NCBI GenBank assembly: GCA_002398365.1
Contig: DGYK01000005.1
Coordinates: forward strand, 1 to 49,569
Length of the DNA: 49,569 nt
Source of the DNA: Flammeovirgaceae bacterium UBA5008
GTDB lineage: Bacteria > Bacteroidota > Bacteroidia > Cytophagales > Cyclobacteriaceae
Direction: 5' to 3'
Part shown: in pieces, positions 1 through 8,333 of the stretch
Numbering within the stretch: position 1 is the stretch's first letter
How the letters are laid out: the number at the start of each line of letters is the position of its first letter
Program-made: the position numbers and the translations under genes
The notes under the pieces: generated by a model
Told to the model about the DNA's origin: nothing
What the model saw: only the letters and a program-made list of their open reading frames with translations
The model's database searches: none

Positions 1-1
1 C

Positions 2-178
2 TTGAATTTATCAAACCCCTATTTGATTGGCTTTGGTGTTTCCAATCGCGAAACGTATCAAACAGTTTGTGAATACGGCCATGGTGCGATTATTGGCAGC
101 GCATTTATTAATCAAATGAAAAATTCCACTAATTTAAAGCTTGATAGTACTCATTTTTTACAGTCGATTTTAAATTGA
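2..178 (+). CDS. trpA: Tryptophan synthase alpha chain, C-terminal fragment (5' end outside window)
   Basis: The window opens inside this gene. The last 58 codons read in frame to a TGA stop. TrpA splits indole-3-glycerol phosphate into indole and glyceraldehyde 3-phosphate and passes indole to TrpB in the cytoplasmic alpha2-beta2 complex. The visible part has the family's C-terminal layout: GFGVSNRE, which matches the conserved GFGIS region of strand 7, then a GAIIGSAFI glycine/serine motif that binds the glycerol phosphate. About 200 N-terminal residues are missing. The TGA stop overlaps the ATG of the next gene by one base, so the two are probably translationally coupled. The call rests on the short tail only but the motifs are characteristic. 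Confidence 0.88.
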   Translation: MNLSNPYLIGFGVSNRETYQTVCEYGHGAIIGSAFINQMKNSTNLKLDSTHFLQSILN

Positions 179-1632
179 TGCGTTGTTTAATCTGCTTAAT
201 TCTGACCTTTTGTACAGTTGACGGGCTTACGCAAAGCGGTGTTTTTACCGGTTCGCCTATCACCGATACTATTCCGGCAGAGATTCTTTCGGGCATTCGT
301 TCGCGTCTATCTGCACAAAAGAAAAAGATTGCTGAAGGCAAAATCTATAAGGCTTCATTTGTTGCCAATTTGTATGAAAAACAAACAGAGGAATTGATTA
401 AGTTCTATAATGATGATTACTTTATAACAGAGGGGCCACTTTTTCATTACCTAGATGATATACTTCAAACAATTCTCAAGAATAATCCCCAATTACCTAA
501 CGAGGTAAGAATATTTCCATTTCGAAGTTCTGCACCCAACGCACTGACATTTTGGGACGGTACAATTGGTTTTACCTTGGGTTTGTTAGCTAAGATGGAG
601 AATGAAGATCAGATTGCATTTGTTATCTGTCACGAGATGGCGCACTATTACGCCAACCACCATTTCAAAGGAATTCAAGAATATACTCGGACTAACTTTG
701 ATCCAGTGCTGGAAAAGCAGTTAAAAACGATTAAGCAAGGGCAATACGAAACTTATACCAAATACAAAGAATTAATGAAGCAATTGGGATTTAGCTTTAG
801 CCGACACAGCCGCAAACATGAAATTGAGGCAGATTCACTCGGGCTTACATACCTCATGCGTACTTCCTTTGGCTATGCAGGTTCTTATCAGGTTATGTCT
901 ATTTTAGATAGTGTAGAAGAAAAAAGCTTCCAAACAAAAATAGATATAGAAAAGTATTTTCAGTTTGAGAAATATCCCTTCAAAAAAGCATGGCTAAAGT
1001 ACGAGAAGTCATCGTTTGCACATAAATCACCAGATGATGAATTTGGTAATTCGGACACGATGCGCACCCATCCGGATTGCAAAAAGCGTCTTACTCGACT
1101 AAGGCAACAAGTGGCATCTAGCTATTCCTATGTACGTGAGGCACCTGCTACTAATTCAACTATAGCGTTGTCAGTGGCAAAGCGGAGCGCGTTTGAAATG
1201 ATTGAATCGGAATATCATTTTAAAAACTATGGAAAGGCCCTCTATTTTTCGTTAGAAACCTTAGAGCAATATCCGAAGAGTAAGTTTATTAGTGCAATGG
1301 TAGGTATGAACATGTTTCGGATTTACCAAAGCCAGAAAAATCACATGATGAGCAAAAGTGTGCCATTGCCGAATACTCATTATTCGGAACCCTATAATCG
1401 CTTTTTGTCTTTTTTGCATAACCTCCGATTGACAGAAATGGGTTCGCTGGCTTATTATTATGTTACTGCTCAGCCGGAAGATTATTTTGAAAACGAAGAT
1501 TTCCTTTACGCATTTTGGCTGGTTAGTCATTTTCAATTGTCTGAAACTTCTCACCGACTAATCAATGATTCGTATCTGGAAAAATACCCTCAAGGAAAAT
1601 ACAAAACTAAACTAAACGAAAAACTAGAATGA
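178..1632 (+). CDS. Exported M48-family zinc metalloprotease
   Basis: This is a 484-residue protein with an N-terminal hydrophobic signal segment (about residues 1-20), so it is probably periplasmic. The zinc site of M48 peptidases is present: HEMAH at residues 152-156 and a downstream HEIEAD at 214-219 supplying the third ligand and the conserved Ala-Asp. M48 proteins of this type (BepA/LoiP-like) handle misfolded envelope proteins. The C-terminal 130 residues look helical, as in the TPR half of BepA-like proteins, but I cannot define repeats. An upstream in-frame TTG lies at 175; I chose ATG 178 because it overlaps the trpA stop. It overlaps the next gene by four bases (ATGA). Family is confident; substrate is unknown. 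Confidence 0.88.
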   Translation: MRCLICLILTFCTVDGLTQSGVFTGSPITDTIPAEILSGIRSRLSAQKKKIAEGKIYKASFVANLYEKQTEELIKFYNDDYFITEGPLFHYLDDILQTILKNNPQLPNEVRIFPFRSSAPNALTFWDGTIGFTLGLLAKMENEDQIAFVICHEMAHYYANHHFKGIQEYTRTNFDPVLEKQLKTIKQGQYETYTKYKELMKQLGFSFSRHSRKHEIEADSLGLTYLMRTSFGYAGSYQVMSILDSVEEKSFQTKIDIEKYFQFEKYPFKKAWLKYEKSSFAHKSPDDEFGNSDTMRTHPDCKKRLTRLRQQVASSYSYVREAPATNSTIALSVAKRSAFEMIESEYHFKNYGKALYFSLETLEQYPKSKFISAMVGMNMFRIYQSQKNHMMSKSVPLPNTHYSEPYNRFLSFLHNLRLTEMGSLAYYYVTAQPEDYFENEDFLYAFWLVSHFQLSETSHRLINDSYLEKYPQGKYKTKLNEKLE

Positions 1633-3197
1633 TTATGAAATTAAGAATGGGATTGGTGTTGCTGCTTTTTAGTCAGTTGGTACTAGCGCAGAATCTTACT
1701 CGCACCGATGTGTTGAAGGTAAAGATTCGTAGTACTGGAGTGATTGAGCAACGTGGAGAAGTTAAAGGCTATTTCTACTTTTATAGTTTAGAGAAGAAAA
1801 AGAATTACATGAGCAACTACCTGCTCAGTGTGGTTGATGAAAATCTACAGGAAATTAATTCTGTCAATATTGTCCGTCCTGATTCGTACGATTTAATTGA
1901 ATCTTCCTACAACGGAGAAGCTTTTGTATTTATGTTTTTTGACCCACGATCCAAGGTGATTGAACTTATTGCTTATGACAATGCGTTAAAACAAATTGGG
2001 TCTAAATTGGAGCAAGTGCAGGGAAAAAAATCGCTAGCTGTTTTTCAAGCAATAGCATTAGGAGGCGCGGCCGAACAGCGTTATTTAGTTCCTGTCAACA
2101 AAATCGGCTTTGTTTATTATTCGCAGTCAAATGCAGACAAAGAAAACTACACCATTAATTATCTTAGCAATTCATTAACGGTGAATTGGAAAGATCAATC
2201 GCTTATAAAAAAACGCACCCCTCGCGAAACGGCCACAGAGGGATTCCTAAGTACTGATTACATCGGGTCTCTTATTTTTAAACCTACTTCTTCAAAAGCT
2301 AAAAGCTTTACGTATGATTTACTAGTAAATGACTTGGCAACTGGAAAGAATGTATTTCAAACGAATCTTTCAACTGGACTATTTAATATTACTCCCAATG
2401 ATTTAAATTATGATTCACTCAACAAACAAGTAGTTGTTTTTGGTGAGTATTTTGCCAAAGATGATCAACAGGCAAAATCACAAAGTTTAGGTTTTTGTTA
2501 TGTAGCTTACGACCTTAGTGGAAAGATTCTTTTTTCGAAAACAATCTCTTGGGCCGACATTAGTCAGCAAGCTCCTGTTTCTAGCTCCGGTAAATTTGAC
2601 GGTTTAAACACGAATGTTCTTTTTCATGAGTTCGTTCGGACAGCGGATGGTAAAATATTTGCAATTGGCGAACAATACAAAAAAGTATTGAGTGGAGCTG
2701 GCGTTGGTTTGCAAATTTTAAGTGTTGCAGCCGCGGCTGCTACTGGTTACTATTCATCAAATGCCAGTTCAGTACAGATGAATGTATATAATATGGTCGT
2801 ATTTCAGTTTTCTTCAGATTACAAGCTGGAGAAGGTTCATATTTTTGAAAAGAATAAAAATCAGATACTGCTTCCGGCCGGAGCTACCTACATGTCTACC
2901 AAGTTGCTTTCTTACTACGTAAAAGCCACTGGAGGTTTCGATTATAGCTACACACAGAAATTACCAGATGATGCGTTTACATTTGTCTATTTGGATTCTG
3001 ATCGTAAAACATACAAAGGAATTTTAGGGGCGGTAGTGTACACCCCGGAGAAGACATTTACGGTCGATAAAGTCATGATGACTAAAAAGTCTGGTGAGTA
3101 TGCGATTGTACGAGCTAAGTCCGGATATTTTCTAATTATGGAGTATTTCAAAAAGGAGAAGAAATTAGAGATGAGATTAGAAAAATTCAATTATTGA
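1629..3197 (+). CDS. Exported protein of unknown function, beta-rich
   Basis: I do not recognise a firm family. The 522-residue product starts with a clear signal peptide ending near a VLAQ cleavage site (about residue 21), so it is exported. The rest is rich in beta-prone segments with recurrent G-K/Y-V/F patterns, plus a short Ala-rich hydrophobic stretch around residue 360 (SVAAAAATG). No catalytic motif is visible. It may belong to a Bacteroidota exported DUF family (DUF6770 is a guess I could not check). The start codon overlaps the protease stop as ATGA and the gene ends 1 nt before aroF, so it sits inside the trpA-protease-aroF run. A second in-frame ATG at 1635 is an alternative start. 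Confidence 0.75.
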   Translation: MIMKLRMGLVLLLFSQLVLAQNLTRTDVLKVKIRSTGVIEQRGEVKGYFYFYSLEKKKNYMSNYLLSVVDENLQEINSVNIVRPDSYDLIESSYNGEAFVFMFFDPRSKVIELIAYDNALKQIGSKLEQVQGKKSLAVFQAIALGGAAEQRYLVPVNKIGFVYYSQSNADKENYTINYLSNSLTVNWKDQSLIKKRTPRETATEGFLSTDYIGSLIFKPTSSKAKSFTYDLLVNDLATGKNVFQTNLSTGLFNITPNDLNYDSLNKQVVVFGEYFAKDDQQAKSQSLGFCYVAYDLSGKILFSKTISWADISQQAPVSSSGKFDGLNTNVLFHEFVRTADGKIFAIGEQYKKVLSGAGVGLQILSVAAAAATGYYSSNASSVQMNVYNMVVFQFSSDYKLEKVHIFEKNKNQILLPAGATYMSTKLLSYYVKATGGFDYSYTQKLPDDAFTFVYLDSDRKTYKGILGAVVYTPEKTFTVDKVMMTKKSGEYAIVRAKSGYFLIMEYFKKEKKLEMRLEKFNY

Positions 3198-3198
3198 T

Positions 3199-4209
3199 AT
3201 GATCATACAATTAGAAGAAAGTGTTGGCCACGCTCAGAAAGAGACAGTTGTAAAGCGAGTTGGTGATTTGGGTTATAAAGTCAACGAAGTAAAGACACAA
3301 GCTGCCACTTATCTAATCGGTATCGGCAAAAAGGAGTTTGATATTCGCTTCCTTGGGAGCTTGCCAGGCATTGCTGATATCCATAGAGTATCAGACGATT
3401 ACAAATTAGTCTCACGCAAGTGGAAAGTCGATCGCTCGAAAGTGGATTTGGGTGATCAGGTTTTTATTGGAGAGGGTTCACTTGCAATTATGGCCGGACC
3501 TTGTTCAATTGAGTCGGAGAAACAAGTAGATTTAACCATTGCCCACTTGCTCGAGAATGGTGTACGCATCATGCGAGGTGGTGTATTTAAGCCACGCAGT
3601 TCGCCTTATGCTTTCCGCGGTCTTGGTATTGATGGTTTGAAAATGTGGTATACGAAAGTACGTGCTGCAGGTATTAAAATCATTACCGAAGTAATGCAGG
3701 TAAGTCAGATTGCTGAAATGCATGATTACATCGATGTATTTCAAGTGGGTGCCCGCAATACGCAGAACTTCAATTTGCTGGATGAGTTGGGTAAAGTGGA
3801 TAAACCGGTGATGATCAAACGCGGTATTTCTGGAACGATTGAAGAACTTCTTTATTCTGCTGAATATGTTTTTGCGGCTGGCAATGAAAAAATCATTCTT
3901 TGCGAAAGAGGGATACGCACTTATGAAAAGGCAAGCCGCAATACAATGGACGTAAACGCAATACCTATCTTAAAAGAGAAGAGTCATTTGCCCGTAGTGG
4001 CCGATCCTTCCCATGGAATTGGTGTGCGCGATTTCGTAGAGCCGGTTGCATTAGCAGCTGTGATGGCCGGTGCCGATGGAATTATCTATGAAACACATCA
4101 GAAACCGGATGAAGCATTGAGTGACGGTCAGCAAACACTGGACTTCAATGAATCGAAGAGATTGATTACACGCCTCAATCAGGCGTATGCTCTACGCGAA
4201 TCATTTTAA
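3199..4209 (+). CDS. aroF: 3-deoxy-7-phosphoheptulonate (DAHP) synthase with N-terminal ferredoxin-like domain
   Basis: This is the first enzyme of the shikimate pathway; it condenses phosphoenolpyruvate and erythrose 4-phosphate. Residues 1-70 form a ferredoxin-like regulatory domain as in the Thermotoga-type enzymes, and the TIM barrel follows. Diagnostic motifs are GPCSIES (100-106), KPRSSPYAFRG (131-141), the GARNTQNF region, ERGIRTYE and DPSHGIG near the C-terminus. Length (336 aa) fits the AroA-beta/KDO8P-synthase-like class. In Thermotoga the N-terminal domain mediates tyrosine feedback inhibition; the same is only inferred here. It lies 1 nt after the preceding gene and in the same run as trpA, which fits aromatic amino acid synthesis. 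Its last 9 bases overlap the convergent kinase gene. Confidence 0.95.
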   Translation: MIIQLEESVGHAQKETVVKRVGDLGYKVNEVKTQAATYLIGIGKKEFDIRFLGSLPGIADIHRVSDDYKLVSRKWKVDRSKVDLGDQVFIGEGSLAIMAGPCSIESEKQVDLTIAHLLENGVRIMRGGVFKPRSSPYAFRGLGIDGLKMWYTKVRAAGIKIITEVMQVSQIAEMHDYIDVFQVGARNTQNFNLLDELGKVDKPVMIKRGISGTIEELLYSAEYVFAAGNEKIILCERGIRTYEKASRNTMDVNAIPILKEKSHLPVVADPSHGIGVRDFVEPVALAAVMAGADGIIYETHQKPDEALSDGQQTLDFNESKRLITRLNQAYALRESF

Positions 4210-6096
4210 AAGGGAAAGTTCGGTCGCTTTTTCTTTCGCTGATTCGGTTAAAATCCATTGAAGAGCATCTTCGATTGTTTTAAAGAATTTGATCCGGCCT
4301 TGATAAAATTCGATCAGTTGTTTTTGATACAATTCAAAATCGGCTGGCTCATTTTCTTTGCTGATCACATACGCCAATCGCTTCAGTGCGGTACGTTTCA
4401 TTTCATTGGCAAATGCAAGGCGTGCGAGGTTGTATTCTTCGTTGTCATCATCCGCTTTGGTCCCTTTTTTGATTTCGGCAATCCAATTGGGACAATGATG
4501 TGAATTATTGAACTCTACGCATCGCTGAAAAAACTCTTTGAATTCACTGACATGTAACGCGCGTTTCCAAATGACGAACGTGGTGTTGACAAATGCATCA
4601 TAATATAATTTCCCCCACTCTTTATCCATGATGATCTGATGATCAGGATTGGTCGCATTGGGAATGATGATACTGATCTTCGAGCCAACTCCAGGTGTAC
4701 TTTCAATATCTACTTTTCCACCCAAAGATTCTGTCTGAAGTTTCACCAGAAAAAGTCCAAGACCTTTACCATCTACATGTGTGTGAAATCGTTTGTACAA
4801 GCCAAATATCTTCTCTTTGTATTTTATCAAATCAATACCAATGCCATTGTCCTGAATTTGAAAACAGATGCCTGCACTCGTTCGAAAGGAACGAATTTGG
4901 ATTAATGGCTTTCTTTCCTCTGACCGGTATTTAATGGCATTGCTAATCAGATTGTAAAGAATGCTATTGATCATCGGCCGAACGGAGTACAAGTCTGTTT
5001 CCTGTAGAGAAATTTCAAACTCTACCCGGTTGTCGTCAATATTCTTTTGAAGTAGCAATAGAATCTGGTCTAACTCTTCTTTTACCTTCACACGTTGCTT
5101 GATTTTTGAAATCGCATTGCGAATGTCAATGATATTGCTCAAGTCTTTGATGGTGGTGTCTAAAGTAGCGACTGATTTCTGCAGGTGTTCAAACAAGGTT
5201 TTGTTTTGTTCAGTCAACGTTGATTTATCGGCTAAGATCATCAGGCCCAACAAGCTGGCCACGGGGCCGCGCAGATTGTGCGAAACCGTATAAGAGAATT
5301 GTTGCAGATCGTTATTATGTTGAATCAGTTCTTCATTGGTTTGTACCAGTTGATTATTTTTTGCTACCAGTTCGTTGTTCAAATTAAAATTCTCTTTTTC
5401 CAGTAGTTCACGTTGCTGATTGATCAATGCATTTGCCTTTAATACCTCATTTTGTTGCAGCGACAATGCTTTAATTAAATCTTGGTTTTTGTTTTCTGAA
5501 TTCTCAAAGCTGATCTTTAAGAAATAAGTGCTTCCATTCAAGATGGCGAAGCTGGCGATGAAGATTACATTGAGAAAGTAATAGTTCGGTCCAGTAAATC
5601 CAAGTTGGTAGTATCCGACTTGAAAGTAATTGTGAATTGGATCAAATAAAATAAGAGCGGTAAGGTTAACGATGACTGCGGAAATCCAGAAGCGTTTTTC
5701 TTCCAGCCGAAAGACAATAAACGGAAGTACAGAAGAGCATAAGAGAGTGACCCGAAAGATGACGTATTGTAATTCTTCCAGACGTGTGAACTCAAACTTA
5801 TCGAATACCGATGTGATAACCGATGATACGCTAATGATGATTGCCACCATCCAACGACTCGCATTGTAGTGACCGCCCTGATTAAGTGCCAAGGGTACCA
5901 AGAAGAAGATGGCGAAACAAAGGGATAGCTTAACGGATAACAAAGGGCCGAAAAAAGCCAATCCCCCTAAAAACATAATCAGCGTAAACCCCGATATCAG
6001 TATGCTTAACTTATTGGTAATGACGATATACCGGTGTATTTCATTATCTAAAACATAGGGAACTCCCAGTTGGGATGCTTTATTGAGAAACTTCAT
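4201..6096 (-). CDS. Membrane sensor histidine kinase with C-terminal SpoIIAA/STAS-like extension
   Basis: This is a 631-residue sensor kinase. About six membrane segments fall at residues 29-190, followed by a coiled coil (205-265) rich in Asn/Gln/Glu. The HisKA box is FSYTVSHNLRGPVASL with phospho-acceptor His273. The ATPase domain has the N box (LYNLISNAIKY, 380-390), G1 (DNGIGID, 416-422) and G2 (GKGLGLF, 443-449). Normal kinases end near residue 480; here another 140 residues follow. They include WGKLYYDAF near 494-502 and an FKTIEDALQWIL end, reminiscent of SpoIIAA-like domains common in Bacteroidota. No response regulator is adjacent. The gene is divergent from the E1 dehydrogenase and overlaps aroF at the 3' ends. 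The kinase call is firm; the extension is inference. Confidence 0.9.
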   Translation of the reverse strand: MKFLNKASQLGVPYVLDNEIHRYIVITNKLSILISGFTLIMFLGGLAFFGPLLSVKLSLCFAIFFLVPLALNQGGHYNASRWMVAIIISVSSVITSVFDKFEFTRLEELQYVIFRVTLLCSSVLPFIVFRLEEKRFWISAVIVNLTALILFDPIHNYFQVGYYQLGFTGPNYYFLNVIFIASFAILNGSTYFLKISFENSENKNQDLIKALSLQQNEVLKANALINQQRELLEKENFNLNNELVAKNNQLVQTNEELIQHNNDLQQFSYTVSHNLRGPVASLLGLMILADKSTLTEQNKTLFEHLQKSVATLDTTIKDLSNIIDIRNAISKIKQRVKVKEELDQILLLLQKNIDDNRVEFEISLQETDLYSVRPMINSILYNLISNAIKYRSEERKPLIQIRSFRTSAGICFQIQDNGIGIDLIKYKEKIFGLYKRFHTHVDGKGLGLFLVKLQTESLGGKVDIESTPGVGSKISIIIPNATNPDHQIIMDKEWGKLYYDAFVNTTFVIWKRALHVSEFKEFFQRCVEFNNSHHCPNWIAEIKKGTKADDDNEEYNLARLAFANEMKRTALKRLAYVISKENEPADFELYQKQLIEFYQGRIKFFKTIEDALQWILTESAKEKATELSLLK

Positions 6097-6138
6097 TGCT
6101 GCTAAAATAGCATTTACTTGCTAATAATGGCCAATTTT

Positions 6139-6169
6139 TTTGCACCCCTTACGGGTTGATGTATCTTTG
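6139..6169 (+). promoter_or_regulatory. Bacteroidota-type promoter for the E1 dehydrogenase gene
   Basis: TTTG at 6139-6142, a 19-nt spacer and TATCTTTG at 6162-6169 match the TTTG / TAnnTTTG consensus for the main sigma factor of Bacteroidota exactly. The start codon is 31 nt downstream of the -7 box. No transcript data are available. Confidence 0.7.
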
Positions 6170-6200
6170 AATTTTTGCTATTTAAATCGATTGAGATACT

Positions 6201-8267
6201 ATGCCATCCCCTGATTTTGCACTGGATAAAAACACACTTCTGAGGGCTTTTGAACTGATGTGTACGGCACGTACCATGGCGCAGTGGTATGACGATTATA
6301 AAGAGGTATGTGCCAAATATGTCCATAGCACTTCACGTGGGCACGAGGCCATTCAGTTGGCGGTAGCCTTTCATTTAACACCTCACGATTTTGTTTCTCC
6401 CTACTACCGCGATGAGTCTATTCTTTTAGGGCTTGGCTTGCAGCCCTTCGAACTCATGCTCCAGTTGATGGCCAAGAAAGATGATCCTTTTTCAGGCGGG
6501 CGCACCTACTATGGTCACCCATCTTTACGAAGAGAAGGGTTTCCAATCATTCCACATCAAAGTTCAGCTACTGGCATGCAGACTATCCCGGCTACCGGAA
6601 TGGCGCATGGCGTTGCCTATCTTGAATCACAGGGATTATTGAATTCAGAGACGAAGCCGGTAGTTGTCTGCTCGTTGGGCGATGGATCGGTTACCGAGGG
6701 CGAAGTGGCTGAAGCATTTCAAATGGCGGTGCTGAAAAAACTTCCGATCATTTATCTGGTACAAGACAATGATTGGGGTATATCAGCTACTGGAAAAGAG
6801 ATGCGCGCTATGGATGCGTATGAGTATGCGTCCGGCTTTAAAGGGTTGCATCGTATGCAGGTAGATGGTGCCGACTTTGAACCGAGTTATGCGGTCATGC
6901 AAGAGGCATTTCGATATGTTAGAACGAACCGATCCCCGGTTCTCGTTCATGCAACCTGTCCGCTGCTGGGTCACCATACTTCCGGTGTGCGGAAAGAATG
7001 GTATCGGGGAGAGAACTTAACGTTGCAATCCAAAGATGATCCAATCGCAAAGTTAAAGAACCGCTTGCTAGAATTAGGTGAAAAAATTGAGTCGCTGATT
7101 GAGTTGGAGACAAAGGCCCATCAACTAGTACAGACTGATTATCACAAAGCAGTTGCCGCACCAGATCCGGATTTGTCGGATTTTGATTCGCATGAGTTTG
7201 CGCCTACCCAAATAACCGAAGAGCAAGGGAACCGAGCAGGGAGTGGCGAAAAGGTAACGATGGTGGATGCCGCGCTTCATGCCGTTGATGAGATTCTAAA
7301 ACGTTACCCGGAGGCTATTTTCTACGGGCAAGATGTAGGTGCGCGACTGGGTGGTGTATTCCGAGAGGCGGCAACGCTGGCGCAAAAATATGGCGATGCG
7401 CGTGTGTTCAACACACCTATTCAAGAGGCTTACATTGTGGGTTCCACAGCTGGCATGTCAGCGGTAGGAGTGAAGCCAATTGTTGAAATTCAATTTGCCG
7501 ATTACATCTGGCCCGCATTAAATCAATTAGTCGAAGAGCTTTCCAAAAGTTGCTATTTGTCGAAGGGCAAGTTTCCAGTGCAGGCATTAATCCGTGTGCC
7601 GATTGGTGCGTATGGCGGTGGCGGTCCTTATCATTCAGGAAGTGTGGAGTCTACTCTCCTCACGATTCGTGGAATCAAAATCGTGTATCCTTCCAATGCA
7701 GCCGATATGAAGGGTTTGATGAAAGCTGCTTTTCACGATCCTAACCCGGTAGTGATGCTCGAGCACAAAGGACTCTATTGGAGTAAAGTCCCCGGAACGC
7801 TGGAAGCAAAAACGACTGAGCCGGATGATGACTATATGATTCCGCTGGGCAAAGCCAGACAGGCACAACAAGCCAATGATGCGTTTGTAGCAACAGGAGA
7901 GAGTGCCGTCATTATTACTTATGGGATGGGTGTGTATTGGGCGAAAGAAGCCAGCAAATCCTTTGAAGGAAGAATAGAGATAATAGATTTACGCACAATT
8001 AATCCAATTGATTGGGAAATGATCAGTGATTCCGTAAAGAAACATGGACGTATTTTTGTGTTGACTGAAGAACCATTGCTGAATTCTTTCGCTGAGTCGT
8101 TAGCGGGTAGAATCTCTAAAGAATTTTTTAATTATCTCGATGCACCCGTGTGGACCTATGGTGCCGCCAACTTGCCCGCTATTCCGCTGAATGTGGAGTT
8201 GGAAAGAATGATGCTACCAAATGCAGAGAAAGTGAAAGCTGAATTGAGCAAATTGATGAGCTACTAA
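6201..8267 (+). CDS. 2-oxoacid dehydrogenase E1, fused alpha and beta subunits (branched-chain type)
   Basis: This is a single 688-residue chain containing both halves of a thiamine-diphosphate E1 enzyme. The alpha half (about 1-330) carries the TPP motif GDGSVTEGE (about 160-168) with the closing Asn in LVQDND, and the HHTSG region. After a linker the beta half (about 350-688) starts with VTMVDAALHAVDEIL and contains GQDVG, the EIQFADYIWPALNQL segment and VLTEE near the end. Enzymes of this kind oxidatively decarboxylate branched-chain 2-oxoacids and hand the acyl group to a lipoyl E2. No E2 or E3 gene is nearby. Fused E1 chains are common in Bacteroidota. The exact substrate (branched-chain keto acids or pyruvate) cannot be read from sequence alone. 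Confidence 0.92.
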   Translation: MPSPDFALDKNTLLRAFELMCTARTMAQWYDDYKEVCAKYVHSTSRGHEAIQLAVAFHLTPHDFVSPYYRDESILLGLGLQPFELMLQLMAKKDDPFSGGRTYYGHPSLRREGFPIIPHQSSATGMQTIPATGMAHGVAYLESQGLLNSETKPVVVCSLGDGSVTEGEVAEAFQMAVLKKLPIIYLVQDNDWGISATGKEMRAMDAYEYASGFKGLHRMQVDGADFEPSYAVMQEAFRYVRTNRSPVLVHATCPLLGHHTSGVRKEWYRGENLTLQSKDDPIAKLKNRLLELGEKIESLIELETKAHQLVQTDYHKAVAAPDPDLSDFDSHEFAPTQITEEQGNRAGSGEKVTMVDAALHAVDEILKRYPEAIFYGQDVGARLGGVFREAATLAQKYGDARVFNTPIQEAYIVGSTAGMSAVGVKPIVEIQFADYIWPALNQLVEELSKSCYLSKGKFPVQALIRVPIGAYGGGGPYHSGSVESTLLTIRGIKIVYPSNAADMKGLMKAAFHDPNPVVMLEHKGLYWSKVPGTLEAKTTEPDDDYMIPLGKARQAQQANDAFVATGESAVIITYGMGVYWAKEASKSFEGRIEIIDLRTINPIDWEMISDSVKKHGRIFVLTEEPLLNSFAESLAGRISKEFFNYLDAPVWTYGAANLPAIPLNVELERMMLPNAEKVKAELSKLMSY

Positions 8268-8333
8268 TGAGTTGCGGAATCCCCAAAAGTATTCTACTAT
8301 TCTACTAAGTCCCTTGTGTTTTAGTTGCAAAAA

